Position numbers and translations under genes: made by a program | In this document: one piece after another, positions 25,801 to 31,383 of the stretch | How the letters are laid out: every line of letters starts with the position of its first letter | Position numbering within the stretch: position 1 is the first letter of the stretch | Notes under the pieces: generated by a model | What the model saw: only the letters and a program-made list of their open reading frames with translations | Database searches by the model: none | Told to the model about the DNA's origin: nothing | Origin: Xanthobacteraceae bacterium | GTDB taxonomy: Bacteria > Pseudomonadota > Alphaproteobacteria > Rhizobiales > Xanthobacteraceae | NCBI GenBank assembly: GCA_019746355.1 | Contig: JAIESC010000122.1 | Span: 1-31,383, forward strand | Direction of reading: 5' to 3' | Length of the DNA: 31,383 nucleotides

Positions 25801-26139
25801 TGCCGCCGCCGCGTCCGCCGCAACGGCGGCATACCGCAATCGCTCCGTCGCCTCCAGAACCTGTTCGAGGACGCCGCACCATTCGGGCAGCGGGAAATCC
25901 GGAGCGACCTCGACCGGTCCAAGCAAGCGCCGCACGCTGTTTGCGTCCAGCCCGTCGCGTGCCAGTCGTGCGGCGAACAGCGCTTCGTCGCCGCCGGCTG
26001 CGGCGTTGCACCAGTCCTTCAGCCTGGCATTTGATTTGTGCGAATCAGCAGGAGTCTCGACGCGCAAGCCTGTCGCGCGCCGCTCCCAGAAAGACAACGA
26101 GTCGACCGCAATTCTTGCAAGCCGATCTGACGTGAGCAA
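22900..26139 (-). CDS. lanM: Class II lanthipeptide synthetase LanM, CCG zinc-site type
   Basis: The 1079-residue enzyme combines both LanM halves. The N-terminal dehydratase has V-Y-K-P-R (Lys297), the catalytic loop S-D-F-H-Y-E-N (Asp372, His374, Asn377) and V-D-L-E-T (Asp389); it phosphorylates and eliminates Ser/Thr. The C-terminal LanC-like cyclase has G-F-S-H-G-A-A-G, W-C-H-G-A-P-G (Cys951) and L-C-C-G-N-T-G (Cys996, Cys997). The usual Cys-His-Gly is thus Cys-Cys-Gly, giving three Cys zinc ligands as in ProcM-like enzymes. The start is TTG at 26139, with AAGG nine bases upstream and an in-frame stop just before. Confidence 0.95.
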   Translation of the reverse strand: MLTSDRLARIAVDSLSFWERRATGLRVETPADSHKSNARLKDWCNAAAGGDEALFAARLARDGLDANSVRRLLGPVEVAPDFPLPEWCGVLEQVLEATERLRYAAVAADAAAAFPCQRAGDPLPFEELFAPFVAVAQARLAASGGSRLSADVLDTFARDLLQRLTEIAARVLAVEFRTFLAYSQLAEEGPAAGSASASDTQYRRFIAQTFQDGWGSLFEDYCVAARLLAAAVMQWVTSVREFESRLFNDLAEIEATFNRSEPAGGVIAVETSLSDPHDGGRTVVAVEFSGGLKLVYKPRGLGLEKAYFDFVAWLNRCGVLLPLRTLKVLDRGNYGWVEYAEHRSCASEEEIRRYYRRAGHFLCLVHALNGSDFHYENLIACGEHPVPVDLETIFHHRLPLSADAGDDLSEIAARLRASVLATDLLPDPVKVDRQYFDISALARSEDEEGEAQSIVWTKVNTDAMDYAYERQSPQPARNLPKLNGKVAVLNDYTNDILNGFEEAYRFLMEKAEQLQDEGGPLRPMFFRDARFIHRATALYSLILRRALHPAYLRDGLDFGIQLDLLARDQLATKERPKSWPLIAAEMASLWNMDIPRFTARGDENALQFGPGHRIAGCFVDSAWNVARTRIGNLNGADLRWQLSLITGALDVRIANLATAWPIEPTDESEEPVEAPGRDALLDVAIRLAKDIEAKAYRQHDGELGWVVLSYSPAAERYTLQPMENDLYNGRAGVGLFFAALERIMPGSRYRDLAAATLVPVRSWIKTAADAELAEFGLGGYAGLPSVVYALTRAGELLDDDELIADARIAVLRIRLDQIERDESLDAISGAAGAILGLLACHAATGEPGALERAIACGGHLLQRRTPDPFGLRTWPTIDKRHLTGFSHGAAGMAYALLQLYKATADRAFYDAALEGVRFEGHAFVPEHNNWRDLRAAATRRSQNPVFSMAWCHGAPGIGLGRIGALDMMDTAEVRRDISAALAATGGVNLLPRDHLCCGNTGLMDTLCAAGERFPDGGWSERALRLAGRTIARSDQRGGFSIAFHNGFFNPSLFQGAAGVGYQMLRLAEPAKIPSVLLLN

Positions 26140-26282
26140 GGAGGCGCGCCTTCAAAGTCTGCGAGGCGACCGCCGCAAACGATTGGTGCAGCCGGGAGAC
26201 GACTCGAATTTGCTCCCCCCGAAGCGTGGCCGCGGGCGGAGCGGCTGTCCCGTTCGCGACGGCTCGCCCCAGTCAGCAGTCG

Positions 26283-26483
26283 CTATTCCGGACTCAACGG
26301 ACCACGGGTGCGATAGAAGCAGTTGTTAAGCGTACGCGGCGTCGAGTTGTTGCACGAGCCTTCCATCCGCGCCGCCGGGCGCTTGCCGCGCTCGATGCCC
26401 GCGGGAAGATCATGCTGGGTGAGTGGCGGCGGCAGAACGAACGTCAGGGCACTATTCTTCCGGTCCTTGTCCGAAACACTCAT
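26283..26483 (-). CDS. Candidate lanthipeptide precursor peptide (LanA-like, inferred)
   Basis: The 66-residue reading frame starts at ATG 26483 with an excellent GGAG (26491-26494) seven bases upstream. It ends TAG 143 bases before lanM on the same strand. About three quarters of its codons end in G or C, as in real genes here. The C-terminal part has the composition expected of a class II core: G-S-C-N-N-S-T-P-R-T-L-N-N-C-F-Y-R-T, with two Cys and several Ser/Thr, including a T-L-N-N-C ring candidate. The leader is unlike NHLP or typical Gly-Gly leaders (L-P-P-P-L-T-Q-H-D-L-P), so recognition and cleavage are unclear. No homologue is recognised. Confidence 0.6.
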   Translation of the reverse strand: MSVSDKDRKNSALTFVLPPPLTQHDLPAGIERGKRPAARMEGSCNNSTPRTLNNCFYRTRGPLSPE

Positions 26484-26523
26484 TGAAATTCTCCATGTTG
26501 GGCTGGCAATGTCGTCCCCCGGT

Positions 26524-26532
26524 ATTATCGTA
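26524..26532 (-). promoter_or_regulatory. Possible -10 region for the precursor-lanM transcript
   Basis: Read on the minus strand, TGC-TACGATAAT gives an extended -10-like element about 40 bases before the precursor ATG. No convincing -35 is seen. It lies in the 116-base gap shared with the divergent ABC-transporter gene. Confidence 0.3.
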
Positions 26533-26599
26533 GCACGCCGGGTCGCGCGGGGGAACTCGTCTGGCTTAAGCTTTTGCCGTTCGTCGTCGACCCCGATGC

Positions 26600-28486
26600 A
26601 TGAGAACCATGATCGCTGGTGGCGAGCGCGACGGAAACGGAAAACCCGCGTCCTTGGGGGAGCGGCGGGCGATATGGTCTATCGTTCTGTCGCTGCTGCC
26701 TTATATCTGGCCGCGCGATCGCCGTGATCTGCAGCTGCGGGTGATCGTCGCGCTCCTGCTGTTGCTCGCCACCAAGCTTGCGACGCTCGCCGTTCCGATC
26801 CTGTTCAAGCTCGCCACCGACGCCTTGGCCGGCCCGGACAGCCGCGCGGCCGCAGGCCCGCAATGGCTGCTGTGGCTCATGGCCGCTCCGGCCGCCATTG
26901 TCGTCGCCTATTGTGTCACGCGTATTGCGGAGTCGACGCTCGCGCAGGTGCGCGACGGCCTGTTCGGCCGGGTTGCAATGCATGCGGTACGCCGGATCGC
27001 GGTGCGGACCTTCGCGCATCTGCACGAGCTTTCGCTCCGCTTCCACCTCGAGCGGAAGATCGGCGGCCTGAGCCGCATCCTGGAGCGCGGCCGCAACGGC
27101 ATCGAGATCATCGCGCGGCTGATCGCGCTGCAGCTCCTGCCGACCTTCATCGAGCTGCTGCTGATCGGCGGCTACATGATGTGGCAGTTCGACTGGCGCT
27201 ATGTCGCGGCGATCCTGCTCACTGTGGTCGCCTACGTCTTCTCGACCTACCGGCTGACCGAATACCGGCTCGGCATCCGCCGCGACGTGAACAGCACCGA
27301 CACGGAGTCGAACTCGAAGGCGATCGATTCGCTGATCAACTACGAAGCCGTGAAATACTTCAACAACGTGCCGCGCGAGGTCGAACGCTACGATGCGGTG
27401 ATGACGCGCTACGAGGATGCGAGCGTCAAGTCGATCAACTCCTTGTCGATGATGAACTCCGCGAACACGCTCCTGTTCACGGCGGGCCTCGGCGCTGCGA
27501 TGATCATGTGTGCGCTCGAAGTGCAGGCTGGCACCAAGACGATGGGCGATTTCGTGCTGGTCAATGCGATGATGCTGCAGCTCTATCAGCCGCTCTATTT
27601 CGTCGGTCTGGCCTATCGGGAGATCAAGCAGGCGGCGACCGACATCGAGGCCATGTGGTCGATCCTCAAGGAGACGCCCGAGATCGAGGATCGGCCCGGC
27701 GCGACGCCGCTCGCGGTGACGAGCGGCGCGGTGACGTTCGACAATGTGGTGTTTGCCTATGAGCCGGGGAGGCAAATCCTGAAAGGGATCAGCTTCGAGG
27801 TGCCCGCCGGCAGGTCGCTCGCCGTCGTCGGCCCGTCCGGGTCCGGCAAATCGACCATCGCGCGGCTTCTGTTTCGCCTCTACGACGTGACCTCGGGCCG
27901 GATCCTGATCGACGGACAGGATATCGGCGCGGTGACACAGGTGTCCCTGCGCGACGCGATCGGCATCGTGCCGCAGGACACGATGCTGTTCAACGACACG
28001 ATCCGCTACAACATCCGTTACGGCTGCTGGTCGGCGACCGACGCCGAGGTCGAGGATGCGACGCGGGGGGCGCAGCTCGACGGCCTCATCCGCGCGGCAC
28101 CTGCGGGCTACGACACCGAGGTCGGCGAGCGGGGTCTGAAGCTTTCCGGCGGCGAAAAACAGCGCGTCGCCATCGCCCGCACGATGTTGAAGAATCCGCA
28201 CATCCTCGTGCTCGACGAAGCGACGTCGGCGCTCGACACGGCGACCGAGAAGGAAATCCAGAGCGCGCTCGAACGGTTGTCCCGCAACCGCACGACCCTG
28301 ATCATCGCGCATCGGCTGTCGACCGTGGTCAGCGCCGACGAGATCATCGTTCTGGATCGGGGCGTGGTCGCCGAGCGCGGCACGCACAAGGCCCTGCTGG
28401 CGCGTGGCGGTCTCTATGCCGGCATGTGGCAGCGTCAGCAGGAGGCCGATGCGGCGCGGCACGCCGAGGCGGGGCAGCCGGGATGA
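26600..28486 (+). CDS. Atm1-type ABC exporter (fused membrane and ATPase domains)
   Basis: The 628-residue half-transporter has six membrane helices (about 40-320) and an ATPase domain. Walker A is G-P-S-G-S-G-K-S-T, the signature L-S-G-G-E-K-Q-R, and Walker B I-L-V-L-D-E-A-T-S-A-L-D. The Atm1/HMT1 subfamily is marked by Y-E-A-V-K-Y-F-N-N in the membrane domain and by D-V-N-S-T-D-T-E-S-N-S-K-A. Atm1 proteins export glutathione-linked sulfur or metal species. Position beside lanM could mean peptide export, but there is no C39 protease domain as in LanT. A second ATG at 26612 is possible. The TPR gene downstream overlaps by 4 bases. Confidence 0.92.
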   Translation: MRTMIAGGERDGNGKPASLGERRAIWSIVLSLLPYIWPRDRRDLQLRVIVALLLLLATKLATLAVPILFKLATDALAGPDSRAAAGPQWLLWLMAAPAAIVVAYCVTRIAESTLAQVRDGLFGRVAMHAVRRIAVRTFAHLHELSLRFHLERKIGGLSRILERGRNGIEIIARLIALQLLPTFIELLLIGGYMMWQFDWRYVAAILLTVVAYVFSTYRLTEYRLGIRRDVNSTDTESNSKAIDSLINYEAVKYFNNVPREVERYDAVMTRYEDASVKSINSLSMMNSANTLLFTAGLGAAMIMCALEVQAGTKTMGDFVLVNAMMLQLYQPLYFVGLAYREIKQAATDIEAMWSILKETPEIEDRPGATPLAVTSGAVTFDNVVFAYEPGRQILKGISFEVPAGRSLAVVGPSGSGKSTIARLLFRLYDVTSGRILIDGQDIGAVTQVSLRDAIGIVPQDTMLFNDTIRYNIRYGCWSATDAEVEDATRGAQLDGLIRAAPAGYDTEVGERGLKLSGGEKQRVAIARTMLKNPHILVLDEATSALDTATEKEIQSALERLSRNRTTLIIAHRLSTVVSADEIIVLDRGVVAERGTHKALLARGGLYAGMWQRQQEADAARHAEAGQPG

Positions 28487-29322
28487 CGGCGAACGGACCT
28501 TCCCAGGCGAGTGGCGGCGATGACGACACGGCGCTGGCGCGGGCCATGCTCTGTCTGGAGCAAGGCCGGCCGCAGGACGCGGAGCCGATTGCGGCCGAGA
28601 TGCTCAAGGCCGACCCGCATGACACGGGCGCGCTCTACGTCCTGGGCTGCGCACTGACGATGCAGGGCCGCGCCGGCGAAGCGATTGCGCCGCTCGAGGC
28701 CGCCGCAGGCGCCCGCGACGATCCGGCCCTGCATACGGCGCTGGCGATCGCGCTGCGTCAAGCTGGCCGTAACGACGATGCGGTCAGGAGCCTTAAGCTC
28801 ACGATCGCGCGGCATCGCGAATATGCCGCTGCGTTCCTTGAGCTCGGTCATCTGCTGGTTTCGATGGACCGGCACGACGAGGCGGTCGACGTGCTGGCGC
28901 GCGGCCTCGACATCGCGCCAACGATGCCGCAATTGCCGATCCAGCTCGGCTATGCCCAGCTCTCGCGTGGCGACTGCAACAAAGCCAGGGATGCTTTTGC
29001 CCGCGCGCTGGAGATTTCCCCTGGCTCGCATGATGCCCTGTTCGGCATGGCCAAGGCGCACCAGGAGATCGGCGAGAATTCGGACGCCGCCGCCTGGTTC
29101 CGCCGTTATCTGGCGGAGCGCCCGAACGATGCTAGTGCCCTGCTCGGCCTCGGGCATTGCCTGCTCGAGCTCGGCGAGCTCGACGCCGGGTACGACTGCT
29201 TCCGACGCGCGGCGCAAGGTGGCGCGCAACGCTACGGCAGCGCGCTCACGTCCCTGGCGTCTGCGGCGCGCGGCCGGTTTTGGCTGAAGCCGAGCCGGGC
29301 CAGACAATTCTTCGGGGACTGA
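28483..29322 (+). CDS. Tetratricopeptide repeat protein
   Basis: The start is ATG 28483, overlapping the ABC-exporter stop as ATGA; the frame open from 28426 lies within that gene. The 279 residues form about six to seven TPR units, for example A-L-Y-V-L-G-C-A-L-T-M-Q-G-R-A-G-E-A and A-F-L-E-L-G-H-L-L-V-S-M-D-R-H-D-E-A. There is no signal peptide or membrane segment, so it is a cytoplasmic scaffold. Coupling suggests it works with the exporter; the partner is unknown. Confidence 0.88.
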   Translation: MTANGPSQASGGDDDTALARAMLCLEQGRPQDAEPIAAEMLKADPHDTGALYVLGCALTMQGRAGEAIAPLEAAAGARDDPALHTALAIALRQAGRNDDAVRSLKLTIARHREYAAAFLELGHLLVSMDRHDEAVDVLARGLDIAPTMPQLPIQLGYAQLSRGDCNKARDAFARALEISPGSHDALFGMAKAHQEIGENSDAAAWFRRYLAERPNDASALLGLGHCLLELGELDAGYDCFRRAAQGGAQRYGSALTSLASAARGRFWLKPSRARQFFGD

Positions 29323-29323
29323 A

Positions 29324-30043
29324 TCAGCGCTTGGGCACGCGAAAGTGGCGGCGGTACACGTCGGTGTCCTGTCCGAGCGCCTGACGCGCCTTGATCAGGC
29401 GCTCCGCTTCATCGGCGGAGAATGTCTCGAACCGGCCGGTCCAGCTCTCACGCTTCACCGGCAGCAATTGTGCAACTGGCGTGCCCTTCGGCAGCACGCC
29501 GTTGAAGGCGGTGTCATGCCAGCGCGCCGGGAAATTGACCGGGGTGTCGTGGAACACGTCGCAATCGACCAGGCCGGTCAGCGTGGTGAACGGCAGGTCG
29601 GCGCGATTGATCGGGTGAGTGATCAGCACCGAGTAGCCCGGCGGCGCCTCGATGGTCCAGAAGTTGTTGAACTTGATGATGAAGCGATCGTCGTCGAAGA
29701 ACGGAGAGCCTTCGACCTGGCTCGCATCGTGAAATCCGATCGGCGAATGCGAATACTCGCTGACGAACCCCTTCGGCGCGTCGAAGCTCCAGGTGAATTC
29801 GCCGTCCCGCACCTCGAGGTCGACCGGCAACGGCATCAGGAAGCCGTATGTCATCGCGTCGATGAAGGGCGGACATTTCTTCACCGTCTGCCCTTCCGCG
29901 CCCATGGTCGGATTGAACGCCTTCTGCGGCAGCGCCTTGAACCAGTCCGGCAGGCCGAGCATTGCCGGAATGGGCCGCGGCAGAACAGCTTCGAGCTCGC
30001 GCGGGCAGCGAAACCTCAGCGTCGTTGGCTGGACGTTGTCCAT
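29324..30043 (-). CDS. Conserved protein of unknown function (DUF6065-like)
   Basis: The 239-residue cytoplasmic protein is rich in aromatic residues and prolines, with blocks such as K-K-C-P-P-F-I-D-A-M-T-Y-G-F, I-I-K-F-N-N-F-W-T-I-E-A-P-P-G-Y-S and F-P-A-R-W-H-D-T-A-F-N-G. I believe it belongs to DUF6065, from memory. These blocks recur in alphaproteobacterial proteins with no known activity. It is convergent with the TPR gene, with only one base between their stop codons. No catalytic motif is evident. Confidence 0.7.
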   Translation of the reverse strand: MDNVQPTTLRFRCPRELEAVLPRPIPAMLGLPDWFKALPQKAFNPTMGAEGQTVKKCPPFIDAMTYGFLMPLPVDLEVRDGEFTWSFDAPKGFVSEYSHSPIGFHDASQVEGSPFFDDDRFIIKFNNFWTIEAPPGYSVLITHPINRADLPFTTLTGLVDCDVFHDTPVNFPARWHDTAFNGVLPKGTPVAQLLPVKRESWTGRFETFSADEAERLIKARQALGQDTDVYRRHFRVPKR

Positions 30044-30079
30044 GAGACCGCCCCGTGATCGCCCATTTGGAGCGATACC

Positions 30080-31264
30080 CTACCGCGCGTTCGGCTGGTC
30101 GGCGATGCCGTCAACCCATGTGGCGAGCACGGCAAGGTCACCGTTCAGCGCCACGAGATCGGCTCGGGCACCCGCGAGCAGAACGCCGCGCTCCCGCTCC
30201 AGACCGAGGAAGCGCGCGGGAGTCAGCGACGCGGCGCGCAGCGCCTGCTCCAGCGGCAGGCCCGCAAGCCGCACCGCGTTGCGCACCGCCGAGGCCATAT
30301 CGAGGTGTGCGCCGGCGAGCGTCCCCTGCTCCGTGGTGAGCCGTCCGTTCGCAAGTCTGACCGTCCGCCCCATCAGATCGAAGTGCGTGAGCGCCGCGCC
30401 GACCGTCGGCATCGCGTCAGTGACGAGGGCTATGCGGTCCGCGCCCTTCGCCGCGAACGCGGCGCGGATCGAAACCGGATCGACGTGAAGGCCGTCCACA
30501 ATGAGCCCGGCCGTCAACCGCGTATCTGCCAGCGCCGCGCCGGCGATGCCCGGCTCGCGCGCGCTCATGGGCGGCATGGCGTTGAACAGATGCGTGACAC
30601 CGGTTGCGCCGTCTTCGACCGCCTGCATGACCACGGCGGCGGACGCCTCGCTGTGGCCGATCGACACCCGCACGCCTGAGGACGCGAGCGTGCGGACAAA
30701 GCCCGCCGGAACGCATTCCGGCGCAAGCGTGACGAGGGACGTGCCGGCGTCCGCGAGCTGGCACAAATCCTCGAGGTCGCCCGCGGCCGCTTGCGCAACG
30801 CGGTCGGGCCGGTGAACCCCGTGCCGCCGCGGGCTGATGAACGGCCCCTCCAGATGCAGGCCGAGAACGCCGTCCCGCCCCGCGGCCGAGTGCGCCGCGG
30901 CGATAGCGGCCCGCGTCTGCTCGCGCGTGTCGGAAATCAGCGTCGGCAGGCACGCCGTGGTGCCGAAGCGGCGGTGCGCCCGGGCGATGGCGCGCATGCT
31001 GTCCGCCGCGGGCCGGTCGTTGAGCAGGACGCCGCCGCCGCCGTTGACCTGCAGGTCGATAAGGCCCGGGGCGAGCAATGTTCCCGCCGGCAGGCGTTGC
31101 CGGGGCCATTCCGCGGGGACATTGCCTGCCTGGTCAACGCCAGCGATTCGCCCATCCCGGATCAGCGCCGCGGCTTCGGCATGCCACCGGTGACCGTCAA
31201 AAACGCGGTCCGCCAGGACGGCATGGCCCATGCCCGATGGAGGATTGCTGTGACCCGCGCTCAT
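30080..31264 (-). CDS. nagA: N-acetylglucosamine-6-phosphate deacetylase NagA
   Basis: The enzyme removes acetate from GlcNAc-6-phosphate in amino-sugar and cell-wall recycling. I start at ATG 31264 (394 residues), within the usual size range; the frame open to 31339 crosses likely operators, and Met 31231 is another option. Amidohydrolase features are present: P-G-L-I-D-L-Q-V-N-G-G-G-G, the metal-binding Glu of H-L-E-G-P-F, His in I-G-H-S-E-A, His in T-H-L-F-N-A-M-P-P, and catalytic Asp in L-V-T-D-A-M-P. Upstream inverted repeats suggest control by an amino-sugar regulator. Confidence 0.92.
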   Translation of the reverse strand: MSAGHSNPPSGMGHAVLADRVFDGHRWHAEAAALIRDGRIAGVDQAGNVPAEWPRQRLPAGTLLAPGLIDLQVNGGGGVLLNDRPAADSMRAIARAHRRFGTTACLPTLISDTREQTRAAIAAAHSAAGRDGVLGLHLEGPFISPRRHGVHRPDRVAQAAAGDLEDLCQLADAGTSLVTLAPECVPAGFVRTLASSGVRVSIGHSEASAAVVMQAVEDGATGVTHLFNAMPPMSAREPGIAGAALADTRLTAGLIVDGLHVDPVSIRAAFAAKGADRIALVTDAMPTVGAALTHFDLMGRTVRLANGRLTTEQGTLAGAHLDMASAVRNAVRLAGLPLEQALRAASLTPARFLGLERERGVLLAGARADLVALNGDLAVLATWVDGIADQPNAR

Positions 31265-31302
31265 CTTGGTCCAAGTCTCGCTGGATTTTTGGTGCACCCA
31301 AG
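31265..31302. promoter_or_regulatory. Two TTGG/CCAAG inverted repeats upstream of nagA
   Basis: CTTGG-T-CCAAG (31265-31275) directly abuts the chosen nagA ATG, and TTGG-TGCAC-CCAA (31289-31301) lies just upstream. Two related palindromes in a divergent gap are a typical layout for a GntR- or LacI-type sugar repressor. The regulator is not identified. Confidence 0.5.
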
Positions 31303-31370
31303 CCAATCTAGTACATCCGAGCGAAAAAGCGGGACTCATTTTGGCTCAGCCAGAGAGAGGTTTTGCTTCC

Positions 31371-31383
31371 ATGGTCCAGCGGA
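31371..31383 (+). CDS. Possible start of a divergent gene (runs off window)
   Basis: An ATG at 31371 follows GAGAGAGG at a 9-base distance and begins M-V-Q-R. Only four codons are visible. By position it could encode the regulator or transporter partner of nagA. No identity can be given. Confidence 0.25.

Noticed and set aside
26470..26494. Alternative 14-codon frame from an ATG overlapping the candidate precursor start
   Set aside because: The ATG lies within the Shine-Dalgarno of the 66-residue frame and the peptide is too short to interpret.
26525..28462. 645-codon minus-strand open frame opposite the ABC exporter
   Set aside because: The exporter on the plus strand has all ABC motifs; the antisense frame has low-complexity Arg/Asp/His content.
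1..31383. CRISPR arrays, tRNA or rRNA genes, complete insertion sequences
   Set aside because: I saw no spaced direct repeats, cloverleaf-like segments or transposase genes with terminal repeats.

Overview
ORGANISM. The window is GC-rich, densely coded DNA with many ATGA/TGATG stop-start overlaps. It carries a large HAAT-type ABC transporter, molybdenum hydroxylases, a TctC/Bug binding protein and c-type cytochromes. This gene style fits an alphaproteobacterium of the order Hyphomicrobiales (Rhizobiales), most likely the Bradyrhizobium/Rhodopseudomonas lineage. That placement is an inference from gene content; there is no rRNA gene here. LAYOUT. (1) 1-6444, minus strand: one long operon, read right to left, encodes a periplasmic binding protein, LivH, LivM, LivG and LivF, then a tandem Rid-like protein of uncertain role, then the FAD and 2Fe-2S subunits of a molybdenum hydroxylase whose large subunit should lie beyond base 1. 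An amidase (6662-8149) sits just upstream on the same strand. Together they look like uptake plus oxidation of an organic, perhaps nitrogen-containing, substrate. (2) 8353-9778, plus strand: an orphan TctC-type binding protein, then a SugE/Gdx guanidinium exporter preceded by a clear guanidine-II (mini-ykkC) riboswitch. (3) 9782-17082: a sorbosone-dehydrogenase-like propeller fused to cytochrome c plus an SMP-30-like protein; a secreted trypsin-like protease; and an IorA-IorB-dihaem cytochrome c operon. (4) 17309-19071: a DOMON-like protein translationally coupled to a NamZ-type (DUF1343) muramidase. (5) 19072-21432: a small accessory patch with a frameshifted GST pseudogene, an AT-richer ParB-like gene with a GTG start and a Shine-Dalgarno site that can be sequestered, a strong stem-loop, and a TacA/TacT (DUF1778/GNAT) toxin-antitoxin pair. 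(6) 21484-29322: the most interesting region. A class II lanthipeptide synthetase (LanM) with a Cys-Cys-Gly zinc site lies downstream of a short Cys/Ser/Thr-containing candidate precursor peptide. It is followed in the same operon by a 70-residue NHLP-leader-like protein with no recognisable core, and by a membrane acyltransferase. An Atm1-type ABC exporter and a TPR protein are divergently transcribed. No C39-type LanT protease/exporter is visible. (7) 29324-31383: a conserved protein of unknown function and NagA (GlcNAc-6-phosphate deacetylase), the latter with two TTGG/CCAAG inverted repeats in its upstream region. HOW THE GENES WORK TOGETHER. The window is a mosaic of catabolic and transport modules typical of soil bacteria, interrupted by one transfer-scarred patch and one candidate RiPP locus. 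The RiPP locus appears to be an unusual proteobacterial lanthipeptide system; its precursor assignment is my inference from position, ribosome binding site and composition.
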